Both the position numbers and the translations under genes were made by a program. From NCBI GenBank assembly GCA_017508315.1, contig JAFVZE010000182.1, positions 1 through 18,717 on the forward strand: a stretch of 18,717 nt of DNA, written 5' to 3'. Of this stretch, positions 1 to 7,459 are shown one piece after another. Each line of letters opens with the position of its first letter. Within the stretch, counting starts at the first letter, position 1. The DNA comes from Kiritimatiellia bacterium. Its GTDB lineage: Bacteria > Verrucomicrobiota > Kiritimatiellia > RFP12 > UBA1067. The notes under the pieces were generated by a model. It was not told where the DNA came from and did not search any database. It saw only the letters and a list, made by a program, of their open reading frames with translations.

Positions 1-2
1 AG

Positions 3-107
3 GATTTACTCCTGGACCCCAAAATGAACCTCACCGCCGCAGACCCGCTCTTGGAGGCCTTCCTTGAGCGGGTCGTTCTATTCGGACACTTGTCCGAGGA
101 ACGGTGA
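3..107 (+). CDS. Possible 3' end of a plus-strand gene cut by the window edge (unknown)
   Basis: An open frame enters from the left edge and ends at a TGA at 105-107, giving about 34 residues. The last 27 start at an internal ATG (position 24) and end in FGHLSEER. Codons are G/C-rich at the third position and the composition (Leu, Glu and Ala rich, helical) is protein-like. I recognise no family in so short a tail. It would be convergent with the ABC permease gene that ends at 192, and a hairpin at 137-162 lies between the two stops. It may equally be a chance open frame, so confidence is low. Confidence 0.3.
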   Translation, partial: DLLLDPKMNLTAADPLLEAFLERVVLFGHLSEER

Positions 108-136
108 GTAGTCTACCAAATTCCGATTAGACAAGA

Positions 137-162
137 CCCCGAAAACCTTAGGTTTTTCGTGG
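137..162. terminator. Weak hairpin between convergent gene ends, possible terminator
   Basis: CGAAAACC pairs with GGTTTTTCG across a TTA loop, an 8-bp stem with one bulged T. It lies 30 bp downstream of the permease stop on the minus strand and 30 bp downstream of the putative partial gene on the plus strand. The T/A tracts are inside the stem, and neither side has a clean U-run afterwards, so termination is only plausible. Confidence 0.3.
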
Positions 163-191
163 AATTTCGGCTATGGCGGCGGTTCCCGGGA

Positions 192-1619
192 TTATTTCAT
201 CGACGGGAGTACGATCCCGCGCAGAATCACCTTCTGGCAGACGAGGAACACCAGCGCGGTCGGGACCGAAACCAGCACGAAACCCGCCATCACGCACCAC
301 GGCTGATGGGTGAAGGTCTGCGACATCTGGTACATCCACACCGCGAGCGTCCAGTGGCTTTCCTTCTGGCAGACGAGAAACGCCCATTCCCACGACGAAT
401 AGGCGTGGATGAACGCGTTGAGCGCGTTGACCGCGAGAATCGGGGTGGTCATCGGCAGGGTGATCCTCCGGAAAACCGTCCACTCTCCCGCTCCGTCGAT
501 GGCGGCGGCTTCGTAGAGTTCCCGCGGCAGCGCGTCGAAAAAGCCCTTGAGGATGAAAATCGACATGCCGCTCGCCACCGACGGCAGCACGAGCGCGGCG
601 AACGAGTTCAGCAGTCCGAGGTCGCGGATCAGCAGAAAGCCGGGGATGGCGGTGACCGCGGCCGGAAACGCCATCGTCGCGAGCATGAAGAGCAGGATTT
701 TTTCAGTCGAGCGCATTTTGAACCGTGAAAGCGCATAGGCCGCCAGCGGATTGACGGTGAGCGAGGCGAGAACGGTCAAAACCACCAGAAGGATCGTGTT
801 GGCGAACGCCCGCCCGCGCAGAAAAAGATAGTCTCCCACGAGCCGGTAGTTGGCGAGGGCGCTTTCGGAGAAGTCGCGCCAGCCGTGTTCGGCGAACTGG
901 ATCGCCACGGCGTTTCGTATCTCGCCGGCCGCGGACGCGATCGGATAGGGCATGGTGCGCGAGACAAAGTCGCCGCGATCGATCGCCGAGGTTATGTATC
1001 GGCGCTTCAGCTCCGTCCACGCGCGGTATTTCTCCCCCGGTTCCGGCTGCGTCGGATCGCGTTTCGATTCGGCCGAAAAGGAGACGTCGAAAAAAGACTT
1101 GTGGGGCGCCGGCCAGACGGAATTGAGCGCTTCAAGGCTGCCGTAACGCTCTTCGACGAATCTCGCGACATCGCGCGGATCGTAATTGCAGACGGTGGCT
1201 TCCGGAGGAGCCTTGGCGAGCGCCTGCAGATATCCGCGCGCTCTCGCGGCGGCGGCGGCGCGCGCTTCGGGATTTTCGAGCGGCGCGAGTTCGCGGCGGG
1301 CGAATTCGCGGATTCCGGATCGGTCTTTCGCCACCTGGGACCAGCTCGTCCACTGTTTCGGCGCGTCGGGATACACATCGCGCGGAAAAGTCTTGAAACG
1401 CATCGCGATTGAACGCATGAAGCGGTCGTCGCGGTCGAAGAGCGCGTCCACCGCCGGACTGTGGCGGCTGTAGTCGTAGGCGGAGGAGAACGACGCGGAA
1501 ATCATGACGGCGAAAGGATATACCATCGTCACCGCTCCGAGCGCAAGCAGCAGATAGATGCAGGCGACTATGGCGATCGCCTTCGGGGTTCGGCGTTCCG
1601 ATTTCAGTATTACCGACAT
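192..1619 (-). CDS. Carbohydrate ABC transporter permease, MalG type, with a ~220-residue insert
   Basis: Inner-membrane permease subunit of a sugar ABC importer, 475 residues. The first membrane segment is at about 14-38. Residues about 272-470 form the binding-protein-dependent transport core with several hydrophobic helices. The EAA loop that docks on the ATPase is clear: EAAAIDGAGEW at 370-380, followed by F..ITLP. MalG relatives are usually near 280 residues; the surplus is a hydrophilic, probably periplasmic insert at about 45-265. The ATG at 1619 overlaps the upstream TIM-barrel gene by 10 bp and has a GGGGG stretch just upstream. A longer in-frame start at 1718 would lie inside that gene and is unlikely. 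No MalF-type partner, binding protein or ATPase is present in the window. The family call is confident; the substrate is unknown. Confidence 0.88.
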   Translation of the reverse strand: MSVILKSERRTPKAIAIVACIYLLLALGAVTMVYPFAVMISASFSSAYDYSRHSPAVDALFDRDDRFMRSIAMRFKTFPRDVYPDAPKQWTSWSQVAKDRSGIREFARRELAPLENPEARAAAAARARGYLQALAKAPPEATVCNYDPRDVARFVEERYGSLEALNSVWPAPHKSFFDVSFSAESKRDPTQPEPGEKYRAWTELKRRYITSAIDRGDFVSRTMPYPIASAAGEIRNAVAIQFAEHGWRDFSESALANYRLVGDYLFLRGRAFANTILLVVLTVLASLTVNPLAAYALSRFKMRSTEKILLFMLATMAFPAAVTAIPGFLLIRDLGLLNSFAALVLPSVASGMSIFILKGFFDALPRELYEAAAIDGAGEWTVFRRITLPMTTPILAVNALNAFIHAYSSWEWAFLVCQKESHWTLAVWMYQMSQTFTHQPWCVMAGFVLVSVPTALVFLVCQKVILRGIVLPSMK

Positions 1620-2545
1620 CGCGTCAGCCCCCAGAGACCGCGGATGTGCCGCACCGCGCGCCGCAGTGAATCTTCCGATACCGACGCCGACGGTTCGAAA
1701 ACCGCGTGAGCGGCGCATTTCGCCGCATCCGAGAGCGCGGCGAAGTCGACATTGCCGTCGCCGGGCGCGAGATGGTCGTCCGACAGGTCTTTAACGTCGT
1801 TGAGGTGCATTCCGGCCGTCATCCGGACGGGAAACGGGAATTTTCCTCGCGTCCAGCCGTGGTTGACGCGCACGAGGTGGTGCCCGGTGTCGAACCACGC
1901 TTTGACCGGAGCGCCGGAGAATTCGACCAGCAGCGATGCCGTTTCGCCTTCGTTCGGAAACCCTTCGAGATACGGCATGTTCTCCAAAGCCAGCGTCACC
2001 GAGTTTTTCTCGAGCGCGGGGATCGCCGCGTCAAGCGCGGATTTGAATTTTTCAAGCAGCGCGAGGCCGCGTTTTTCCCGGCGCTTCAGGGCGAGGGAGA
2101 GCGTTTTCATGTAGCGCACGCTTCGGCGGTCGCCGCCGGCCGAGAGCAGCGCGGTCTTGAGCCTCTGCGAATCGAGGCGGTCGAACAGTCCGCGGAAATG
2201 CACTTTGCCGGCGTGGAGCACCACCGTGTCGGCGCCCACGTCCGCGGCGGTCTCTATGCTTTTTGTCAGATGCAGAAGCGCCAGATTGACGACGCTTTCG
2301 TCGAAATCGGCCAACCGGTAGAGCTCGGGGTGGGCGTGCGGCGCGGATATGGGAGCCGGGCAGAAAGCGTGGACGCTGCCGACCGCGATCGCATCGAGTC
2401 TGCGTCTGATGCCTGCGATCTGCGATTCGTCCAGCGCATAGCCGAGTTCCAGTTCCTCAAAACCGAGTTCAAGCGCTTTTTCGGCGATGGCTTCACCGTC
2501 GGGCGTGCGGCGCGAACACCAGTTTGTGGAAAGCGAAAGTTTCAT
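1610..2545 (-). CDS. Sugar-phosphate isomerase/epimerase family TIM-barrel protein (AP endonuclease 2 fold)
   Basis: A 311-residue protein of the xylose-isomerase-like/AP endonuclease family 2 superfamily (PF01261). Members are cytoplasmic metal-dependent isomerases or epimerases of sugars and inositols, or end-processing nucleases. The expected metal ligands can be placed: Glu188 in LALENMP, Asp219 and His222 in WFDTGHH, His247 and Asp250 in MHLNDVKD, and Glu284 in FEPS. His59 and His111 fall on earlier strands. The ATG at 2545 forms an ATGA overlap with the holB stop, which is why I prefer it to an in-frame start 30 bp upstream. The 3' end overlaps the permease start by 10 bp, so the two are translationally linked. 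This suggests the isomerase handles a sugar imported by that transporter. The exact substrate cannot be read from sequence. Confidence 0.82.
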   Translation of the reverse strand: MKLSLSTNWCSRRTPDGEAIAEKALELGFEELELGYALDESQIAGIRRRLDAIAVGSVHAFCPAPISAPHAHPELYRLADFDESVVNLALLHLTKSIETAADVGADTVVLHAGKVHFRGLFDRLDSQRLKTALLSAGGDRRSVRYMKTLSLALKRREKRGLALLEKFKSALDAAIPALEKNSVTLALENMPYLEGFPNEGETASLLVEFSGAPVKAWFDTGHHLVRVNHGWTRGKFPFPVRMTAGMHLNDVKDLSDDHLAPGDGNVDFAALSDAAKCAAHAVFEPSASVSEDSLRRAVRHIRGLWGLTRCR

Positions 2546-3306
2546 GGAAACGAGATCCGGTCCATCATGAAGCACAGCACCGCCTCGTCGTTGAGGCTGC
2601 GTTCGCTCTGGCGGTAGGCGTCCTCGACGGCTTCGATGTTGCGGAACGCCTTGTAGGCGGGAAGTTTGCCTCCCAGCATCATTTTGCGCGCGAATCCCAT
2701 CAGCGTCCGGTAGAAGCGTTTGCGAACGAAGGCCGCATCTTCATCTTCCGCTTCCTTGAGATTTTTGAAAATCTCCGCGAGCGCCTTGCCGTCGCGAGCG
2801 GCGAACGCATCACCGACCGCTTCGGCGTCCTCGCCGTCCAGCGCGCCGTCGGAGAAGGGGAGATCTATGCGCTGGGTGCGCGAGATTATCGTCGGCAATA
2901 TGGCGTCTGGGGCGTCGGTAAGCAGAAGATGCAGGGTTCTCGGCGGGGGTTCTTCGAGGGATTTCAGGAAAGCGTTGGCGCTCGGAGCCTCCATGCGGTC
3001 GGCGCCGGTTATGACGCTCACCTTCCAGCCGCCGGAAAAGGAACTCGCCGACATCGGCTCGAGAATGCGCTCGCGCATCGATTTGACGGTGATTATCCGT
3101 TTCGCCCCTTCGGGCTCCACCCGGGAGACGTCGGGGTGGCTGTTCGATTTAAGCAGCGCCTGAGCGTCGGGGAAAAGCCTGGCGAGGATTCTCCGCGCAA
3201 GTTCCCCGGCGGACGTGTCGAGGTCTCCGCATATCAGATAGCCGTGCGCGGCCCGACCGGCGTCGATGGCGCGGGATATCAGAGAAAACGCTTCACCGAC
3301 TTCCAT
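2542..3306 (-). CDS. holB: DNA polymerase III delta prime subunit, HolB-like
   Basis: A 254-residue AAA+ clamp-loader subunit of the replicase. Family marks: HGYLICGD at 21-28 replaces the HAYLF.G P-loop region, HPDV at 57-60, the VEPEG..R.I.VK..RE segment at 63-79, AFLKSLEEPP at 112-121, and ILPTIISRTQ at 136-145. The P-loop has no GKT/S, as expected for a non-hydrolysing delta prime. The arginine of the SRC finger is kept but its Cys is Thr144. The zinc-binding cysteines common in delta prime are absent. The ATG at 3306 has GGGAG about 8 nt upstream and overlaps tmk by 28 bp; tmk-holB adjacency is a widespread bacterial arrangement and supports the call. An in-frame upstream extension to 3642 is a shadow of tmk. 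Length is at the short end for the family (E. coli 334). Confidence 0.82.
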   Translation of the reverse strand: MEVGEAFSLISRAIDAGRAAHGYLICGDLDTSAGELARRILARLFPDAQALLKSNSHPDVSRVEPEGAKRIITVKSMRERILEPMSASSFSGGWKVSVITGADRMEAPSANAFLKSLEEPPPRTLHLLLTDAPDAILPTIISRTQRIDLPFSDGALDGEDAEAVGDAFAARDGKALAEIFKNLKEAEDEDAAFVRKRFYRTLMGFARKMMLGGKLPAYKAFRNIEAVEDAYRQSERSLNDEAVLCFMMDRISFP

Positions 3307-3917
3307 ACCCGCTCCCAGACTTCGTCTTCGTTTCCGCTCGCGTCGATCACGGTTACGCGTCCGCTGTCCGCTGCTGCCAGTTCCATGAATCCGCGCCGCA
3401 GCCGGGCGTGGAAATCCCCGCCCGCAAGTTCGATGCGGTCTGCGGAGGTTCCCGTGGCGGCTTCCCTCGCCCGCATGCGCTCCGCGGCGATCTCCGGCGG
3501 AACGTCCAGCAGGATCGTCAGGTCGCTTTTGAGGGAGTTGCAGGCGAAATCGTTGGCCTGATCGAGAAAATCCAGCGGCAGCCCGCGCCCGTATCCCTGA
3601 TAGGCGAGGGTGGAGTCGCGGAATCTGTCGGAAACCACCCACTTGCCCGCCTCGAGCGCCGGAGCGATGACATTGGCGACGAGTTGCGCCCGGGCCGCGA
3701 GAAAGAGCAGCAGTTCGCCGCGGTCGCAGGGAGGATCTTCCGTTTCGTCCTTGAGCAGACCGCGGATTTTTTCGGACAGGACCGTCCCGCCGGGTTCGCG
3801 GGTCGACAGCACCTCGATGCCGTTGCGTTCAAGCGCTTCGGCGAGCCTCCGCGCCTGTGTCGACTTGCCGCATCCTTCGCCGCCTTCGAATGTTATGAAC
3901 GTTCCCCTTTCAGTCAT
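3279..3917 (-). CDS. tmk: Thymidylate kinase (dTMP kinase)
   Basis: Cytoplasmic enzyme phosphorylating dTMP to dTDP with ATP, essential for dTTP synthesis; 212 residues, normal length. Walker A is FEGGEGCGKST at 10-20, TREPGGT at 39-45 binds nucleotide, the DR(F/Y) motif is DRF at 97-99, and SDRFRDSTLAYQGYGRG is a near-canonical family signature. The P-loop lacks a basic residue and the LID region (RMRARE...DRIE) carries arginines, the E. coli-like type II arrangement. It is the first gene of the minus-strand operon. The ATG at 3917 directly precedes the conserved FITFEGGEG start and has no Shine-Dalgarno upstream. A TATAAT box ends 6 nt before it, so the mRNA may be leaderless. Confidence 0.95.
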   Translation of the reverse strand: MTERGTFITFEGGEGCGKSTQARRLAEALERNGIEVLSTREPGGTVLSEKIRGLLKDETEDPPCDRGELLLFLAARAQLVANVIAPALEAGKWVVSDRFRDSTLAYQGYGRGLPLDFLDQANDFACNSLKSDLTILLDVPPEIAAERMRAREAATGTSADRIELAGGDFHARLRRGFMELAAADSGRVTVIDASGNEDEVWERVWKSVKRFL

Positions 3918-3923
3918 GCCGTT

Positions 3924-3953
3924 ATTATACCAAAAGTATGACCGGGATGCGAA
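3924..3953 (-). promoter_or_regulatory. Predicted sigma70-type promoter of the tmk-holB operon
   Basis: Read on the minus strand: -35 TTCGCA (3953-3948), an 18-bp spacer, and a perfect -10 TATAAT (3929-3924). The expected start of transcription, 6-8 nt after the -10, falls on or beside the tmk ATG at 3917. No ribosome binding site fits between. Confidence 0.6.
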
Positions 3954-3967
3954 ATCTTCCCGCCCGG

Positions 3968-4016
3968 TTTGCGCTAACTTGCGGCAGGGAGCGGTATTTT
4001 GGTAAAATAGCGCAAA
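3968..4016. repeat. 9-bp perfect inverted repeat flanking the acyl-CoA dehydrogenase promoter, operator-like
   Basis: TTTGCGCTA at 3968-3976 and its exact reverse complement TAGCGCAAA at 4008-4016 have centres 40 bp apart, close to four helical turns. The right arm starts at the last base of the -10 and covers the expected transcription start. The left arm sits just upstream of the -35. A further GCGCAAAA half-site lies at 4031-4038. This suggests a repressor site pair, though a binding protein cannot be named. Confidence 0.5.
3979..4008 (+). promoter_or_regulatory. Predicted sigma70-type promoter of the acyl-CoA dehydrogenase-obg operon
   Basis: TTGCGG at 3979-3984, an 18-bp spacer, and TAAAAT at 4003-4008. 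Transcription would start near 4015, leaving a leader of about 48 nt that contains the purine-rich ribosome site GGAGAGAGG at 4051-4059, just before the ATG at 4063. Confidence 0.6.
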
Positions 4017-4062
4017 TCACAATGCGCTGGGCGCAAAACGGTAAAAAAGTGGAGAGAGGCAG

Positions 4063-5808
4063 ATGAGCAATTTCTATAAGGACAATCCGGAAATCGAAGC
4101 GGTGATCGACGCGCTCGACTTAAGCGAGGTCGCGGCGCTCCTCGAAGAGGATTTCAAGTTCGCCGAAGAGTACGACTTCGCGCCGAAAAACGCCGAGGAC
4201 GCGATCGACAACTACAAGCGTGCCCTCTCCGTCTGCGGAGACATCTGCGGCAACCGCATCGCCGCGACGGCCGAGGAGACCGACAAGGTCGGCAACGTCC
4301 TCAACGACGACGGCTCTGTCACGTATGCGCCGGGCATGAGGCTCGCGATCGATCTTCTCGGCCGCTCCGGGCTCATGGGCTGCACGCTGCCGTACTATCT
4401 CGGCGGTCTCAACATGCCCTGCACGGTTCTCACGGCCTGCAACGACATCGTTTCGCGCGCCGACGCCGGGCTTATGAACATGTTCGGGCTTCAGGGAATC
4501 GCCGAGACGATCAACGCCTTCGCCGACGAGGACATAAAGCGCGAATACGTGCCGAAACTCTGCACCGGCGAATACACAGGCGCGATGGTGCTCACCGAGC
4601 CGGACGCCGGATCCGATCTGCAGTCCGTCAAGACCGTCGGCTATCAGGACGCCGAGGGTAAGTGGTACGTCAACGGCGTCAAGCGCTTCATCACCAACGG
4701 CTGCGGCGAAGTCCTGCTGGTGCTCGCCCGCACCGAGCCCGAATTCACCGACGGGCGGGGCCTGAGCTGCCTGCTCGTCGAGAAGGGGCCATGGGTCAAG
4801 GTCCGCCGTCTCGAGCACAAGCTCGGCATCAACGGCTCGCCCACCTGCGAACTCGTTTTCGACAACGCTCCGGCCAAACTCATCGGCCAACGCAAGCGCG
4901 GGCTCATCACCTACGTGATGGCGCTCATGAACGGCGCTCGCGTGGGCATCTCCGCGCAGGGAACCGGCATCGGCGAGGCGTGCTACCGCGCCGCGCGCGA
5001 CTACGCCGCGAGCCGCGAGCAGTTCGGTCAGACGATCGACAATTTCCCGGCGATCCGCGAACTTCTCGTCAACATGTCGGTCGAACTGCAGTCGTCGCGC
5101 TCGCTCGCTTACTATTCGTCGAAGTGCGTCGATCTGGAGGCGGGGCTTGCGCGCAGGTTCGAAAAGCTCAAAGGCACTCCCGAAGCGGCGGCGGTGCGCG
5201 CGCGAATGAAGAAGTACGCCGCGTTCAACAAGATGCTGACTCCCATGGCCAAGTATTACGCCTCGGAAATGTCGATGCGCGCTTCCAACTCGGCCGTCGC
5301 GGTGCTCGGCGGCTCCGGCTATATGAAGGATTATCCCGTCGAGCGCTATCTGCGCGATGCGCGCATCACCACGATCTACGAAGGCACGTCCCAGCTTCAG
5401 GTCGTCGCCGCCATCGCCGGCGTCATGGGCGGCACGGTCAGGGATGTGGTCGCCGACATCGTCGAAGGGATTGAACTTGAAGGCGCGAACAAAGAAGCTT
5501 TCGCCAAGGTCGAATCGCTTATGGGCGAGCTTGAGGCGGCGGTCGCGGCGGTTCGCGAACACCCCGAAGGCAAGACTTATCAGGATCTGCACGCACGCAA
5601 GCTCGTCGATGCGGCGATCGCCGTCGTCATCGGAGCGCTTTTCGTGCGCCTTGCCGCGAAGATCCCCGCCAAGGCGGCCTCGCTCGCCCATCACCTCGCC
5701 TATGCGTTTCCGGCGGCGCGGTGCGAACTCGCCAAGGCGACGGCCGGCTACAGCGCGCCGTTCGGCGATTTCGAAACCCTCGCGCCGGCGCTTCCGGAAG
5801 AGGACTGA
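4063..5808 (+). CDS. Acyl-CoA dehydrogenase family protein with C-terminal extension
   Basis: FAD-dependent alpha,beta-dehydrogenation of an acyl-CoA, 581 residues. The middle domain has the flavin/substrate signature MVLTEPDAGSDLQ (TEPDAGSD from about 178). The C-terminal helical domain carries SREQFGQ and RDARITTIYEGTSQLQ, with Glu440 at the catalytic-base position used by medium- and short-chain enzymes. An N-terminal helical extension and about 110 residues after the core match the longer (560-600 residue) subgroup rather than the 380-residue type. The start at 4063 has a good ribosome site (GGAGAGAGG). The stop abuts the obg ATG with no gap. No ETF, thiolase or hydratase gene is nearby, so the pathway is unknown. 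The inverted repeat at its promoter suggests its own regulator. Confidence 0.88.
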   Translation: MSNFYKDNPEIEAVIDALDLSEVAALLEEDFKFAEEYDFAPKNAEDAIDNYKRALSVCGDICGNRIAATAEETDKVGNVLNDDGSVTYAPGMRLAIDLLGRSGLMGCTLPYYLGGLNMPCTVLTACNDIVSRADAGLMNMFGLQGIAETINAFADEDIKREYVPKLCTGEYTGAMVLTEPDAGSDLQSVKTVGYQDAEGKWYVNGVKRFITNGCGEVLLVLARTEPEFTDGRGLSCLLVEKGPWVKVRRLEHKLGINGSPTCELVFDNAPAKLIGQRKRGLITYVMALMNGARVGISAQGTGIGEACYRAARDYAASREQFGQTIDNFPAIRELLVNMSVELQSSRSLAYYSSKCVDLEAGLARRFEKLKGTPEAAAVRARMKKYAAFNKMLTPMAKYYASEMSMRASNSAVAVLGGSGYMKDYPVERYLRDARITTIYEGTSQLQVVAAIAGVMGGTVRDVVADIVEGIELEGANKEAFAKVESLMGELEAAVAAVREHPEGKTYQDLHARKLVDAAIAVVIGALFVRLAAKIPAKAASLAHHLAYAFPAARCELAKATAGYSAPFGDFETLAPALPEED

Positions 5809-6966
5809 ATGAAGGCTAAATCGTTCATAGATCAGGTCGAGGTCCTCGTCCGTTCCGGCAAGGGCGGCGACGGCTCGGCTTCGTTCCGCCGCGAGGCGCT
5901 CGTCGAGTTCGGCGGGCCCGACGGCGGCGACGGCGGACGCGGCGGCGATGTCGTTTTCAAAGCGTCCGAGCATGTCAATTCGCTTCTGACGCTCTATTAC
6001 GATCCGAAATGCGTCGCGCAGGACGGGGGATCGGGCAAGGGACAGAAGATGTTCGGCAAGCGCGGCAAGGATCTTGTCGTTCCCGTGCCGCTCGGGACCG
6101 AAGTCTACGAGGTCGAAACCGGGCTTCTGGTGGCCGATATCACCGAGCCGGGGCAGTCGGTCGTCGTCGCCAAGGGCGGCGCGGGCGGCTACGGCAACGT
6201 GCATTTCAAGTCGTCCGTCAACCAGGCTCCGACCGAGCGCACGCTCGGCGGCGAGCCGGAGGAGAAAAGACTTCGCCTTGAACTCAAAACGATCGCCGAC
6301 GCCGGACTTCTCGGATTCCCCAACGCCGGGAAAAGTTCGATCATCTCCAGACTTTCGTCGGCGACCCCGAAGATCGCCTCTTATCCTTTCACGACGCTCA
6401 ACCCGGTCGTGGGCACGGTCATCTACGACGACTACGCGAAAATCCGCATCGCCGACGTGCCCGGCATTATCGAGGGCGCGGCGAAGGGCGTCGGGCTGGG
6501 GCTCGCGTTCCTCAAACACCTTGAACGCAGCCGCGTTCTCATATACATGATCGACATGGCCGGGACCGACAACCGCGAGCCGTGGGAGGATTACCGGATT
6601 CTCAACAGGGAGATCTCCGAATATTCCGAAGAGCTCGCTTCGCGTCCGAGCATAGTGGTCGCCAACAAGATGGACAGCGCGTCCGCGCTCGGGAACCTGC
6701 CGCGATTCGTCGAGGAGACCGGCATCGAGCCGATTTCCGTCTCCTGCGAAACGGGCGAGGGGCTTGACGTTTTCAGGGAGAAACTCAGGGAGATCGTCGC
6801 GCCGGAGACCAGGTTCCATCATACCCACGCCGAAACGCCGGATCTGAAGGATATGCCGGATACGACCGGCGACGAGATCCCGGCCGAGGCGCTCAGGTTC
6901 GCGACGTTCCTGAAACTCGACAAGCCCAAGGCCAAGAGCCATCCGTCGCGGGGGAACATCCACTGA
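5809..6966 (+). CDS. obg: GTPase Obg/CgtA, 50S ribosome assembly
   Basis: Essential GTPase that acts in late 50S subunit assembly and stress signalling; 385 residues, close to E. coli ObgE (390). The glycine-rich Obg fold spans 1-158 (GKGGDGSASFRRE, GGPDGGDGGRGGDV, KGGAGGYGN). The G domain carries G1 GFPNAGKSS at 169-177, the switch TTLNPVVG, G3 DVPG at 216-219, G4 NKMD at 286-289 and G5 in SCETGEG. There is no TGS-like domain, only a short polar C-terminus. The ATG at 5809 follows the dehydrogenase TGA immediately and uses a GGAAGAGGA site inside that gene. The stop overlaps the next ATG by 1 base (TGATG). It is downstream of a catabolic-looking gene rather than the common rplU-rpmA neighbours. 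Confidence 0.96.
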   Translation: MKAKSFIDQVEVLVRSGKGGDGSASFRREALVEFGGPDGGDGGRGGDVVFKASEHVNSLLTLYYDPKCVAQDGGSGKGQKMFGKRGKDLVVPVPLGTEVYEVETGLLVADITEPGQSVVVAKGGAGGYGNVHFKSSVNQAPTERTLGGEPEEKRLRLELKTIADAGLLGFPNAGKSSIISRLSSATPKIASYPFTTLNPVVGTVIYDDYAKIRIADVPGIIEGAAKGVGLGLAFLKHLERSRVLIYMIDMAGTDNREPWEDYRILNREISEYSEELASRPSIVVANKMDSASALGNLPRFVEETGIEPISVSCETGEGLDVFREKLREIVAPETRFHHTHAETPDLKDMPDTTGDEIPAEALRFATFLKLDKPKAKSHPSRGNIH

Positions 6967-7448
6967 TGGATACCGCCGCGAGAAGGGCGACGCTTGCGGA
7001 CGCCGCGGAGATTTTCGGTCTTATCCATCAGAACCGCGACCAGCTCGTGCCGCGTTCGATGGGCAATATCGCCGAAAACATCGACCGTTTCCGCGTGGTC
7101 GAAAGCGGAGGAAGGATCGTCGGCTGCGCCGCCTACCAGATTCATCCGGAAATCGGCGATGCGCTCGCGGCGACGGTGGAGATCCAGTCCGTCGCGGTGG
7201 ACGTCGGCTGCCGCACCCGCGGAATCGGGCGCAGACTCGTCGAATCGGTCATCGGGTCCGTCAGGGATTTCGCGCCGCGTGAAGTGCTGGTTCTCACGTT
7301 CGCGCCGGAGTTTTTCGGCAAGCTCGGCTTCGTCGAGATTCCCAAGACGAAAGTCATGCACAAGCTTTACACCGGGTGCATCAACTGCACCAAACACGCC
7401 AACCCGTTCACCTGCCCGGAAATCGCGATGACGCGCGCGCTGGGCTGA
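6966..7448 (+). CDS. GNAT N-acetyltransferase, short ArgA-like (possible N-acetylglutamate synthase)
   Basis: A 160-residue acetyl-CoA-dependent transferase of the GNAT fold. Motif A is V.VDVGCRTRGIGRRLVE (D79-E93), the pyrophosphate-binding loop R..G.G. The EFFGKLGFVEI segment and the closing C138-x2-C141-x8-C150-PE-AM pattern match my recollection of short, stand-alone ArgA-type enzymes, where the tail reads roughly CPKF..C.E.AM. That would make it an L-glutamate N-acetyltransferase for arginine synthesis, but no other arg gene is here and the substrate is inferred. It shares one base with the obg stop and ends 11 bp before the MFS gene. The cysteines could bind a metal. Confidence 0.8.
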   Translation: MDTAARRATLADAAEIFGLIHQNRDQLVPRSMGNIAENIDRFRVVESGGRIVGCAAYQIHPEIGDALAATVEIQSVAVDVGCRTRGIGRRLVESVIGSVRDFAPREVLVLTFAPEFFGKLGFVEIPKTKVMHKLYTGCINCTKHANPFTCPEIAMTRALG

Positions 7449-7459
7449 AAGCGAAGAAA

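Noticed and set aside
2524..3561. A 345-codon plus-strand frame across the isomerase/holB/tmk junctions
   Set aside because: It crosses three minus-strand genes joined by overlaps with well-conserved motifs; no ribosome site or domain supports it.
4120..6963. A 947-codon open frame on the minus strand opposite the dehydrogenase and obg
   Set aside because: It is antisense to two genes with clear family motifs. Its Arg/Asp/Glu/Gly-rich translation is what a GC-biased coding strand gives in the reverse frame.
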